Origin: Pirellula sp.
GTDB taxonomy: Bacteria; Planctomycetota; Planctomycetia; Pirellulales; Pirellulaceae
Direction: 5' to 3'
Length of the DNA: 64,000 bases
Assembly: GCA_021300155.1 (NCBI GenBank)
Contig: JAJTID010000015.1
Coordinates: forward strand, 1-64,000
Notes under the pieces: generated by a model
Told to the model about the DNA's origin: nothing
The model's input: the letters and a program-made list of their open reading frames with translations, nothing else
The model's database searches: none
Made by a program: the position numbers and the translations under genes
Part shown: positions 54,176-63,084 of the stretch, piece by piece
Layout of the letters: each line of letters begins with the position of its first letter
Numbering within the stretch: the stretch's first letter is position 1

Positions 54176-55402
54176 TTATTTTTCGAGTACGCAAGCCCAT
54201 TGCTCAATCATTGCGACCCCTAAACGCACCTTTTTCGGTAGACTAGCAATAGATACCCACTCCTGGTCGCTGTGTAACAGATCTCCCTCTGGCCCAAACG
54301 TATCTATATTGGGCAACCCAAGCTGCGCTAGCTTATTCCCGTCACTTGCCCCACCGGACCCATTCCATTGGATCGATTGACCTAAATCCTTTCCTATTCT
54401 CTCCAACGCCTGCATCCAACCCTGCGTCGATGCATCCATCACTTTTGGTGCCGAATGAACTCCGCCGGAAATTTCTACACGAAACCCCTCAGACGGCAGG
54501 TCCATTTCTGCTCGTATCTTCTCGATCTGCTGCCGTATCCATTCGTAGTCCGAATGATCATTCACCCGGACATTAGCTCGCAAAACACATAAATCGGGCA
54601 CGACATTCACAGCGTCACCACCACGAATCCTTCCAACATTCACCGTAACCCCTTCTCGCACCCCATTCAATCCATCCAACCGAACCGCTAATCTGGACGC
54701 ATGCAGAATCGCATTGCGGCCCGCCGAGAAATTGCGCCCGGAATGAGCCGAACGGCCTCGCACGATCGCGATATAAGTCCCGGTTCCTTTGCGATGCGAG
54801 ACCATCGAACCATCCGCCATGGTCGGCTCATAAAGCATGGCAAAACCGTACTCCTGAGCTATGCGCCTCCACAAATCTATCGAAGCAGGCGAGCCAATTT
54901 CTTCGTCCGGTGTCAGCACGATGCTCAATCCAACCTCGGACAAGTCGAGGTACTGCTTCGCGGCCATCGCTGTCCACTTCAGAATAACGATTCCACCTTT
55001 CGCATCGATGACGCCGGGCCCTCGCATCCTCTGCTCTCCGTCCGATTGATATCGCTCACATCCTTGAAATGAACTCTCTGGTCCGTAAACCGTGTCGTAA
55101 TGAATCGACAACAACAACTTCTTTCGAGTGGAAGCCTTGGCACCCACCATATCCCATCGAATGGCCCTAGAGGTGGACTGAAGCCGCGCAACACCGAAAT
55201 CGTCCATCACTTCGAAGTCTGGTAACGGGATCCGCTGACAAGGAACTCCCAGTGGCTCAAAATACTCGACCAACAATTCCTCCATGTGTCGCAAACCGGC
55301 CAAGTCATCAGACCCTGAACTCACATTGCACAATCGCTCAAGATCGTCTGCCATCTGCGCGGCATTCGCCGACAACCAGCCTTCCAATTCCATTTTGCTC
55401 AT
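54176..55402 (-). CDS. M20-family metallopeptidase (carboxypeptidase G2-like)
   Basis: 408 residues. Co-catalytic zinc ligands: SIHYDTVYG, GPGVIDAKGGIVILK (bridging Asp), LTPDEEIGSPAS (catalytic Glu and ligand), YEPTMADGSMV and the late LLHSDQEWVSI His. The insertion domain is present. M20 members cleave C-terminal or N-acyl amino acids. The gene follows the metallophosphoesterase by 6 bp and lies 120 bp upstream of rpsJ on the same strand. Confidence 0.87.
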   Translation of the reverse strand: MSKMELEGWLSANAAQMADDLERLCNVSSGSDDLAGLRHMEELLVEYFEPLGVPCQRIPLPDFEVMDDFGVARLQSTSRAIRWDMVGAKASTRKKLLLSIHYDTVYGPESSFQGCERYQSDGEQRMRGPGVIDAKGGIVILKWTAMAAKQYLDLSEVGLSIVLTPDEEIGSPASIDLWRRIAQEYGFAMLYEPTMADGSMVSHRKGTGTYIAIVRGRSAHSGRNFSAGRNAILHASRLAVRLDGLNGVREGVTVNVGRIRGGDAVNVVPDLCVLRANVRVNDHSDYEWIRQQIEKIRAEMDLPSEGFRVEISGGVHSAPKVMDASTQGWMQALERIGKDLGQSIQWNGSGGASDGNKLAQLGLPNIDTFGPEGDLLHSDQEWVSIASLPKKVRLGVAMIEQWACVLEK

Positions 55403-55408
55403 TCCGCT

Positions 55409-56134
55409 TTATTCGGGTTTCCAAGATACCGACCGTCCGTTCTCATCAAAATCAAAATAGGCGAGCGACCCCAAGCAAACAAACCGCGTCCCGCGAGGGT
55501 GCTGAAATACCCAGTTCTTGTGATGGTGCCCAAAGAACCACCATTGCGGCGCATGCGCCTCGAACATTTTTTGAAGAAGGATATTCGTTTGGCTCATCTG
55601 TATTTCTTCGTCCAACGTCGCCACAGATGACACTAACTCGCTTGGGCAATCATGCGTCACCACCATGCGAGGCTTTGCAACGATGTACGCCTCCAACGCT
55701 GAAGTACGCTGGGCTTCGCTGAGCTCTTCATCTGGCCACCAATTCAGCCCTTCCACTCGCATCGCGCGATCGATACTCGCGGCTCCCCTCACGTAGAAAA
55801 CATCCATTTTCCCCGCATTGCAAGGGACAGAGAAGATGCCAAAGTCGCCCAAGAAATGCTGACTTAGCTTCGGCAAGTTGTCATGATTTCCCGCCACCAC
55901 GCGATGGAATCCTGGATCGATATCGGAAAGCTCCGAATAGTCTCCTGCCAAATCCCCGACCTGAATCGAGTACTTCGACTCCAAGGCCAGCCGTTGATAA
56001 CTCCTACCTCGGACGCGTCGATCTCGCCATATCGCCGGCGTAAAGCGTCTGTCTTTGTCTAGATCCGCGCGACGTTGCCTGGGGACAATACGGCCGTGAA
56101 CGTCTCCGATAATTCTTAAATGGGCTAGGTGCAT
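55409..56134 (-). CDS. Metallophosphoesterase
   Basis: 241 residues. Calcineurin-like motifs: IIGDVHGRIV, VGDLAGDYSEL, VVAGNHDNLPKL, VTHDCPSELV and WFFGHHHKNWVF. These give the two-metal active site of the superfamily. The substrate (protein phosphate, cyclic nucleotide or diadenosine polyphosphate) is not clear. It is the middle gene of a tight set of three with the secreted hypothetical (12-bp gap) and the M20 peptidase (6-bp gap). Confidence 0.87.
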   Translation of the reverse strand: MHLAHLRIIGDVHGRIVPRQRRADLDKDRRFTPAIWRDRRVRGRSYQRLALESKYSIQVGDLAGDYSELSDIDPGFHRVVAGNHDNLPKLSQHFLGDFGIFSVPCNAGKMDVFYVRGAASIDRAMRVEGLNWWPDEELSEAQRTSALEAYIVAKPRMVVTHDCPSELVSSVATLDEEIQMSQTNILLQKMFEAHAPQWWFFGHHHKNWVFQHPRGTRFVCLGSLAYFDFDENGRSVSWKPE

Positions 56135-56146
56135 CCTTTAGTTTTA

Positions 56147-57109
56147 CTATTTGGTCGCAGCTTTGGGCGAACTCTCTCGCACCCAAGCAAAGATTTCCGT
56201 CCAACTTTTTCGCCCTCTCCGCATTTCATCGGTCAAAACATGCTTGGTGCCATCTTTTAGCACAACATACGTTTTCCCTTTTCCCGAATCTTCGAAAAGA
56301 ACATACTCGCCTTCCAACGCGATTGAGATCCGATCTTCAGGGCACTCATATTGAACAGATTCCAGTTGAATCCTGCACTCGCTGGTTACCAAACCACGAA
56401 AACTCGTCTGAGTCGCGTCCACAAGCTCGATTCGCTTCTGATCGTTCACTTGATAATTCCATTCCGATTGCGAAACAAGCTTGTTTCCCAAAAACTCCCG
56501 CGCCTCAATCGGTCGCCAATCGAACTTCTTGGCGAGCACCATTTCAAACGTTCTCTCTCCTCGAATCTCCATCTGAACAACCGACCCAATCGCTGGATCT
56601 TGAAAACATCGAAGATCTAGCTCATCGTCGGGTTTAATACGAGAGAACATGGTCGTTGCCAGTGGGTCTAACCACGCCATCATCAACTCCACGTCTTGCA
56701 ACGTCACAATCGTTGCCTCTCGGTCTGCTTCCGCAACAACGCCAAATATCCCCTCGGTTTTTAGCGAAACGCGATCAACGCTCAACCCTCCGCGACCACC
56801 AATCCAATTCCACTCTCGCTCGGCGGAACTCTTGCGCATTCCAACAACATTGTTTCTACAGAATCGCCCCTTGGCTACTTGAGAGCTAGACTCCGTCTGC
56901 CCCACAGCATCGACCTGAGCTTTCATCTGAGCATTCGACGTGAGCTTTGTCTCAATGCCCCGTGATTCGAATCCGACCTGCACCTCCGCAATCGGTGTCC
57001 TCTTCCAAACTGCGATAATGTCGACAATCTTGATTTCTTGGGCATATCCACCCAAATTCAAGATGAGTATCATCAAGTTAGCCAGGAACCAACATCGCAT
57101 CGTTCTCAT
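56147..57109 (-). CDS. Secreted hypothetical protein
   Basis: 320 residues, with an apparent signal peptide (MRTMRCWFLANLMILILNLG, cleavage near GYAQE). The rest reads like a mixed beta-rich domain without recognised motifs: RGGLSVDRVSLKTEGIF, MMAWLDPLATTMFSRIKPDD, VVQMEIRGERTFEMVLAKKF. Its position upstream of and close to the phosphoesterase and M20 peptidase suggests a common transcript. No family was recognised. Confidence 0.6.
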   Translation of the reverse strand: MRTMRCWFLANLMILILNLGGYAQEIKIVDIIAVWKRTPIAEVQVGFESRGIETKLTSNAQMKAQVDAVGQTESSSQVAKGRFCRNNVVGMRKSSAEREWNWIGGRGGLSVDRVSLKTEGIFGVVAEADREATIVTLQDVELMMAWLDPLATTMFSRIKPDDELDLRCFQDPAIGSVVQMEIRGERTFEMVLAKKFDWRPIEAREFLGNKLVSQSEWNYQVNDQKRIELVDATQTSFRGLVTSECRIQLESVQYECPEDRISIALEGEYVLFEDSGKGKTYVVLKDGTKHVLTDEMRRGRKSWTEIFAWVRESSPKAATK

Positions 57110-57187
57110 CAGCCCTCAAAACCTATTCATCCAGATCGCTTCTTAAGTAATTCAATATTCATTTATAAGCGATCCAAGAGAACGTCA

Positions 57188-58873
57188 CTACTTGTTCGGT
57201 TTTCCGGAGAATACAAATTCATCCTGACTGAGAAAGCCATCGCTGTTTGCGTCAAACTTCAAAAAACGCTTGGGTGCTTCGTCAGGATCCGGTTGCTCGC
57301 TGAGAAATTCTTCTTTTGTCAAACGACCATCTTTATCCTTGTCGCGTCGCGTAAACATCTGGACTCGTTCCTGCGTCGGTTTGCTTGCAGGCGCTGACTT
57401 AGCGGAGTCTTCCGAGCCTGATTGCCACTGTGGCTTGGCTTCTGGATGCTTCGCGAGGATGGCTCGAAAGGATGCAACAACTGCCGGCAGCTTGCTCGCC
57501 AAATTGGCCGACTCCAGTGGATCGGATACATAATCATAAAGCTCGAACTCTGCGGTCTCGGGCGCATCGCCTGGTTTCTTCCATTCGACGAAACGATATC
57601 TTTCATTGCGAATCGCCCGTCCCAACACGTTCCCTTTCTCCTTCGTACTCCTAGGATAAACATGGCTCACGTATTCTCTCGCAGGTTTCGTGCCATCATA
57701 CAACGCCTGGACAAAGCTCTTTCCATCCAATCCCTGAGGAGCAGGAAGACCAGCCAATTCCACGATCGTCGGGTAAAGATCGACGGTCTCGATCAACGAC
57801 TTGGATTTAACTCCAGCCTTTATTCCCGGTGCGGAGACAATCACAGGAATACGAGCCGCTTGCTCGTAGTTCGTATGCTTGCACCAGATTCCGTGGTCCC
57901 CAAGATGCCAACCATGATCCCCCCACAAAACAACGATGGTGTTCTGTGTTAACTGCAATCGATCCAACTCGTCGAGAACCCTTCCAGCCTGTGCATCCAT
58001 ATAGCTTGTCGCGGCATAATAACCGTGAATCAATGTGCGTTGAAGTTCGGGAGGCAATGTCCCACTGCCCGGGATGTCTTTGTAATTCCGCAACTCACCA
58101 CCTTGTTGTGGTGCGTAACTGGGAGCATCTGTGGGTGGACTTTGAATCGACGCCAACTCGAATGCATTTCGATCATGCATGTCCCAGTACCTCTTCGGAG
58201 CTACGAATGGCAAGTGAGGCTTCACGAAACCGACTGCGATGAAAAAGGGCTGGTCTTTTCTTTCTTTGGCAGCGCGCAATCGTTCGATTGCTTCATCGGC
58301 AACCATTCCGTCGGTGTATTGGTTGTCCGGAACATCGGCCGATTCGTAAGCGGCTCCTTTCGGCCCGTTTTTGCTCGCAACAGAATCCTCGGTACTGGAC
58401 TTTAATGCATAGTTGCCACCTTTGGGACGCCACGAAGGAACCGACCAGGAATCGGCATCGTCGATGTTTCCATGGCCAGTATGCAATATCTTTCCGAGTC
58501 CCTCGGCGCGATAACCATGCGACTTCAAATATTGTCCCAGCGTCACCGCATTCGGTGCAGCATTTCGGAAGTGTGTTGGCAGATCGTAGATGCCGATCGT
58601 TTGCGGTCGAAGACTCGTCATCAGCGAGTTTCGCGAGGGTGAACATACCGCTTGATTGCAAAACGCTCTTTCGAAGAACACACCACGCGCCGCCAACTTA
58701 TCAATATTCGGCGTCTTGGCTAGCGTGTCGCCAAAGCAACCGATCGCCGGTTTTAAATCATCCACACAAATGAGCAACACGTTGGGATGACTAGCCGAAC
58801 AAACGGAAGTCGTTTGCAGAACGTACAGAAGTACAACAAGGGAGAGTAATTGCTTCACGAAAAATCCCAACAA
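57188..58873 (-). CDS. Sulfatase (iduronate-2-sulfatase-like) with C-terminal EF-hands
   Basis: 561 residues with a signal peptide (about 1-27). Metal ligands in LLICVDDLKPAIGCFGD; formylglycine motif C77-S-P-S-R in CNQAVCSPSRNSLMTS; second metal site in VVLWGDHGWHLGDHGIWCKH. The YVSHVYPRSTKEKGNVLGRA region is typical of iduronate-2-sulfatase relatives. The last 50 residues carry two EF-hand calcium loops (DKDKDGRLTKEEF and DANSDGFLSQDEF). It probably desulfates polysaccharides outside the cytoplasm, with the EF-hand tail perhaps aiding folding or attachment. Confidence 0.9.
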   Translation of the reverse strand: MLGFFVKQLLSLVVLLYVLQTTSVCSASHPNVLLICVDDLKPAIGCFGDTLAKTPNIDKLAARGVFFERAFCNQAVCSPSRNSLMTSLRPQTIGIYDLPTHFRNAAPNAVTLGQYLKSHGYRAEGLGKILHTGHGNIDDADSWSVPSWRPKGGNYALKSSTEDSVASKNGPKGAAYESADVPDNQYTDGMVADEAIERLRAAKERKDQPFFIAVGFVKPHLPFVAPKRYWDMHDRNAFELASIQSPPTDAPSYAPQQGGELRNYKDIPGSGTLPPELQRTLIHGYYAATSYMDAQAGRVLDELDRLQLTQNTIVVLWGDHGWHLGDHGIWCKHTNYEQAARIPVIVSAPGIKAGVKSKSLIETVDLYPTIVELAGLPAPQGLDGKSFVQALYDGTKPAREYVSHVYPRSTKEKGNVLGRAIRNERYRFVEWKKPGDAPETAEFELYDYVSDPLESANLASKLPAVVASFRAILAKHPEAKPQWQSGSEDSAKSAPASKPTQERVQMFTRRDKDKDGRLTKEEFLSEQPDPDEAPKRFLKFDANSDGFLSQDEFVFSGKPNK

Positions 58874-59054
58874 ATGAGAGGCAAGAATGATCCGAGTCTC
58901 CTATTGTATCCGGAGCAAACCTACACAGATCATGCAATCAGAGCAAAATGGAATTGTCAATCACTTTCTAAACGAGTGCGACATTTAATCTGAAGAGAAC
59001 TGCAAAAAACTTCATTCTGCCACATGGCACACTAAGGCAGCTAGGACTCGCGTC

Positions 59055-60086
59055 CTAATGCTTCTGCCGCAGGAGGCCTGGCTTTACGTCCAGGCTCAAG
59101 TCATCAAGTTCACCAAGATCAATCCGTTCCCATGCTAGTGCTCCCATCACGGCATTGTCCGTACACAGTTCGCGTGGAGCGATCTTTAGTTCAATCCCAG
59201 ATCGATCGCAGGCGTTTTGTAATTGAACTCGAAAAAGTTGATTGGCTGCAACGCCACCTCCCACACACAACCGCTTGAGTCCGGTCTGCTTCAACGCTCG
59301 AATGCTTTTGCCGACCAAGCAATCGATGACTGCTTGCTGAAAGGAAGCTGCAATATCAGACCGTTCGTCCGAAGAAAGCGTGATCGATCCCCAATCCGCT
59401 TTGCCAACCCCGGCGATTCGATAACGGACAGCCGTCTTCAATCCAGAAAAGCTAAAATTCAAAGTTGAATGATCATCGAGCATTGGTCGTGGAAACGGGA
59501 TCGCATCCGACCGACCTGTTTCTGCAAGCTTCGCTAGTTGAGGGCCCCCGGGAAAAGGAAGCCCGAGCATGACGGCAACTTTATCGAACGACTCGCCCGC
59601 CGCGTCATCGATCGTACCACCCAAATACTCCCAATCGGTGGCTGCATTGCATTGATACAAAGTTGTGTGACCACCGCTCACAACAAATCCCACGCACGGA
59701 AAGATGCTTTCCCTTGCCCCCATGCCACATGCGTAGATGTGAGCTTGTACATGATTGATACCAACCAAAGGTTTCTGCCAAGCGACCGCGAGCCCTTTGG
59801 CTGCTGCCAGTCCGACCAAAAGCGAGCCGGGCAATCCTGGGTGTGTTGCTACAGCGATGGCTTCCAAGTCCGAGGGGGCAATCGCGGACTGTTTCATGGC
59901 GGTATCGATGACAGGCAGGATTCGCTCCAAATGCGCCCGTGCTGCGATTTCAGGAACCACCCCCGAGAACTGTTGGTGCAATTCTTCCTGTGTTGCAATA
60001 CATTCCCCCAACACTCGGCCATCGCGCGTGATAACCGCCGCCGCAGTCTCGTCGCATGTGGATTCGATCGCCAGCAAACATCTCAT
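59055..60086 (-). CDS. tsaD: tRNA N6-adenosine threonylcarbamoyltransferase
   Basis: 343 residues from the ATG at 60086 (MRCLLAIESTCDETAAAVIT); a longer frame upstream is not similar. ASKHA fold with the iron/zinc pair in NHVQAHIYA, the GGHTTLYQ phosphate loop, AAGESFDKVAVMLGLPFPGG and CVGGGVAANQLFRVQLQNAC. With TsaB and TsaE it attaches the threonylcarbamoyl group to A37 of tRNAs reading ANN codons. Neither partner is in this window. Confidence 0.94.
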   Translation of the reverse strand: MRCLLAIESTCDETAAAVITRDGRVLGECIATQEELHQQFSGVVPEIAARAHLERILPVIDTAMKQSAIAPSDLEAIAVATHPGLPGSLLVGLAAAKGLAVAWQKPLVGINHVQAHIYACGMGARESIFPCVGFVVSGGHTTLYQCNAATDWEYLGGTIDDAAGESFDKVAVMLGLPFPGGPQLAKLAETGRSDAIPFPRPMLDDHSTLNFSFSGLKTAVRYRIAGVGKADWGSITLSSDERSDIAASFQQAVIDCLVGKSIRALKQTGLKRLCVGGGVAANQLFRVQLQNACDRSGIELKIAPRELCTDNAVMGALAWERIDLGELDDLSLDVKPGLLRQKH

Positions 60087-60328
60087 AGAACTATTATTTC
60101 TCTCAAAGCTCGGAACTCTTGCGTTTAGCAACAAATTGTAGAACGATTGTCTCTAATCGTTCTTCAATCCCAACTTTTAATCTGGACGATGCACTGGGCG
60201 TTTCGCAGGATATCTCGATCGACAAAGAATAGCAAGCGAGTCAATCTGTTTCAAAAATCGACTTGATGGCATGATTCGGATTACAATCGTCCTATCATCT
60301 TGTCACATTGTCCTAGGAGCCATTCATC

Positions 60329-62992
60329 TTGCGATCCACGTTGCCGTTTGTGCTTTGCAATCGCGTGTCATTCCGCGTTACAGCGTTTGTTTTTTTGTTG
60401 CTATCATCGATCCTAGGTGGCAATAATGCGAGCCAACGCTTCGCTTTCGCGGGCGATCCTATGCAAGTGCTTCCATCCGACGATCGAGCGGAAGGGATTC
60501 AAACTCCGGCGGAGTACTTTGGTTTTGAAATAGGGTCACGCCATTTGCGGCACGATCAGGTCTACAGTTACTTTCAATATCTATGCGAAGCGAGCGATCG
60601 CATGGTCGCGATCCCGTACGGACAATCGCACGGCAAGCGTCCCTTGGCCGCGTTTGCGATTACACATCCCGAGACGCTGGATCGCCTCAATTCGATTCAA
60701 AAGGAGAGAAGAAAGCTGACTTCAGGGATGCTCAAACACGCGCCCGAGGAATCGAAGTTGGTGATATACATCGGATACTGCGTTCATGGTGATGAAGCCA
60801 GTGCAATCAATGCTGCTCCTATCGTTGCTTATCATCTTTGTTCATCCAAATCGAATAAGGCTCTTGATTGGTTAAAGCAGGGCGTCTACTTGGTGGATCC
60901 AGCTTTGAATCCAGATGGTGTCGACCGATTTGCCAACTGGGCAAATGAGAATCGTGGCAAGTTTGCATCTCCGCTGAGTATCTCGCGAGAACACAACCAA
61001 CCATGGCCAGGCGGAAGGACAAACTACTATTGGTTTGATTTGAATCGCGATTGGCTTCCGCTGGTACATCCCGAAAGTCAAGGGAGAGTCAAATTGTTCC
61101 ATCAATGGAAACCCAACGTCGTTCTCGATTTTCACGAGATGGGTGGCGCATCGACGTTCTTTTTCCAACCTGGCATTCCAGCTCGTACCAACCCACAGAC
61201 ACCCAAACGCAACCAAGAACTCACGCGTCTCATGGCATTGGAACATGCGAAAGCAATGGACGAAGCCCATGAACTTTACTTTACGGAAGAGCAGTTCGAT
61301 GATTTCTATATGGGGAAAGGAAGCACTTTTCCCGATCTTCACGGAGCGGTCGGTATCTTGTTCGAGCAAGGAAGCACGAGAGGGTTGCGATTGATCAATG
61401 ATGTCAGCAATCGTCACTTCCGAGATACCGTTGCGAATCAAGTCAGGACGACTATCTCGAGCCTCGAAGGAGCTAACAAACTAAAATCAGAACTCCTTGA
61501 GTTTCAACGCGATTTCTACGAACAAGCACTTCAGACGGCGCAGAAAGATGCATTGACCGGATACATTCTGACTGGAAGCCCTAGTCGAATTCAAGCTGCC
61601 AGAGCCCTCTTGAATCGGCATGCGATTCGAACCCACACTCCCACAAAATCGATACGACTGGGAGGAGCGACGGTGGCGGTTGGCGAGTCGCTCGTCATCC
61701 CCACTGCGCAACCCGAGATTTCTTTTGTCCGCTCGTTGATGGAAACACGAGAAACCTTTGAAGAAAATTTATTCTACGATGTATCGACTTGGCACTTGCC
61801 GAGCGCATTGGATCTAGCGGTCCATCGACACGAAGCGGATTTTCCTGAAGACTGGCTCCTGGATACCGAAGCAACTTCGAATCCGGGACAACGAGTCGAC
61901 ATCGAGTGCGCAGGATACGCGATCCGCCCAGAAGAGTTATCAGCGCCAAGGCTCATCGCATCGTTAATGAAGATGGATGTCGATGTGCGAGTCAGCACGC
62001 TACCCATAAGAGATACAGAACAAGGAACGCCATGGCCGGCAGGGACATTTCTCGTTCTTCGGCAACCGAATGAATCCAAGTGGAAGAAGATTCAGAAGTT
62101 GTTCGAACAACATGATGGTCGAGACGGAGTCGTGGTCAAACCGATCTTGTCCAGTATGACCAAATCGGGACCGGATCTTGGATCTTCAACGGTGCGGAAG
62201 CTTCCGCGTTGCAATCCACTATTGGTTGTAGGGATGGGGACCACTGCAAACGACGCAGGTGCGGTTTGGCACTTCCTCGATACGCATATGGCTCAATCCG
62301 CCACTCTTGTCGACACCGCACAGTTTTCGGATGCCAAGCTAGATGATTTTTCTTGCGTCGTGTTGCCGAACGGCACGTACTCTACATGGTCCGAACGGCA
62401 GGTGCTGCAATTGAAAGACTATGTCCGCAACGGTGGAACGTTGATTGCCATTGGCAGTGCGATTTCTTGGCTACAACAAAAGGAGATCATAGCACAATCT
62501 TCGAAACGGAGTTCCTCTGGCGATTCCGAGAAGTCGAGCAATGCTGGGGTAACTCGGTTTGCAGACGCGGCCGATGCAAAGGCATTGGAGACGATTGCAG
62601 GCGCTTTCTTTATGACGCGCATCGATTCGACGCATCCGATAGGTTTCGGTTTTCCGGACGAAGACGTTCCTGTTTTTCGAGACTCTGAGGATCGGTTTGA
62701 ACTCCCCGCGAATCCTTACCAATTGGTGGCCAAGTATAGTGGAGTGATTTCGGGATATGTGAGTCAATCAAATCGAAGTCGATTGATATCCTCCGCTGCC
62801 GTTTGGGTTCACTCGACCGGCAAAGGACGAGCCATTCTCTTCTCAGACAACCCTGTCTTTCGTGGATATGTTCGATCCTCCGAAAGATTTCTGACCAATG
62901 CTTTGTTGTTGGGGCCTATTGTCAGTATCCCTGCAGGTTCCAATCCAGGTTCTGCGAACGAAGAATCGGCGGAGGATGACGAAATCGAATAG
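60329..62992 (+). CDS. M14-family zinc carboxypeptidase-like protein, exported, with amidotransferase-like C-terminus
   Basis: 887 residues from a TTG, with a long signal region (VTAFVFLLLSSILGG). The M14 zinc ligands H153-x2-E156 lie in YCVHGDEASAINAAP; a WFDLNRDWLPLVHPESQ motif and VVLDFHEMGGASTFFFQPGI follow. Planctomycete homologues are annotated as M14 zinc carboxypeptidases. Residues of about 660-720 resemble a DJ-1/GATase1-like Rossmann segment (CVVLPNGTYSTWSERQVLQL, LKDYVRNGGTLIAIGSAISW). It probably cleaves peptides or amides in the periplasm. It is divergent from tsaD across about 240 bp. Confidence 0.85.
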   Translation: MRSTLPFVLCNRVSFRVTAFVFLLLSSILGGNNASQRFAFAGDPMQVLPSDDRAEGIQTPAEYFGFEIGSRHLRHDQVYSYFQYLCEASDRMVAIPYGQSHGKRPLAAFAITHPETLDRLNSIQKERRKLTSGMLKHAPEESKLVIYIGYCVHGDEASAINAAPIVAYHLCSSKSNKALDWLKQGVYLVDPALNPDGVDRFANWANENRGKFASPLSISREHNQPWPGGRTNYYWFDLNRDWLPLVHPESQGRVKLFHQWKPNVVLDFHEMGGASTFFFQPGIPARTNPQTPKRNQELTRLMALEHAKAMDEAHELYFTEEQFDDFYMGKGSTFPDLHGAVGILFEQGSTRGLRLINDVSNRHFRDTVANQVRTTISSLEGANKLKSELLEFQRDFYEQALQTAQKDALTGYILTGSPSRIQAARALLNRHAIRTHTPTKSIRLGGATVAVGESLVIPTAQPEISFVRSLMETRETFEENLFYDVSTWHLPSALDLAVHRHEADFPEDWLLDTEATSNPGQRVDIECAGYAIRPEELSAPRLIASLMKMDVDVRVSTLPIRDTEQGTPWPAGTFLVLRQPNESKWKKIQKLFEQHDGRDGVVVKPILSSMTKSGPDLGSSTVRKLPRCNPLLVVGMGTTANDAGAVWHFLDTHMAQSATLVDTAQFSDAKLDDFSCVVLPNGTYSTWSERQVLQLKDYVRNGGTLIAIGSAISWLQQKEIIAQSSKRSSSGDSEKSSNAGVTRFADAADAKALETIAGAFFMTRIDSTHPIGFGFPDEDVPVFRDSEDRFELPANPYQLVAKYSGVISGYVSQSNRSRLISSAAVWVHSTGKGRAILFSDNPVFRGYVRSSERFLTNALLLGPIVSIPAGSNPGSANEESAEDDEIE

Positions 62993-63084
62993 AATTCGTT
63001 TTGGCCCGTCGTTGTCTCGGGCTTTGAACACCTTTCTACACGCGAAGTCATGAATTCAACCTTTCGTTGATACCTGGATCCAAC

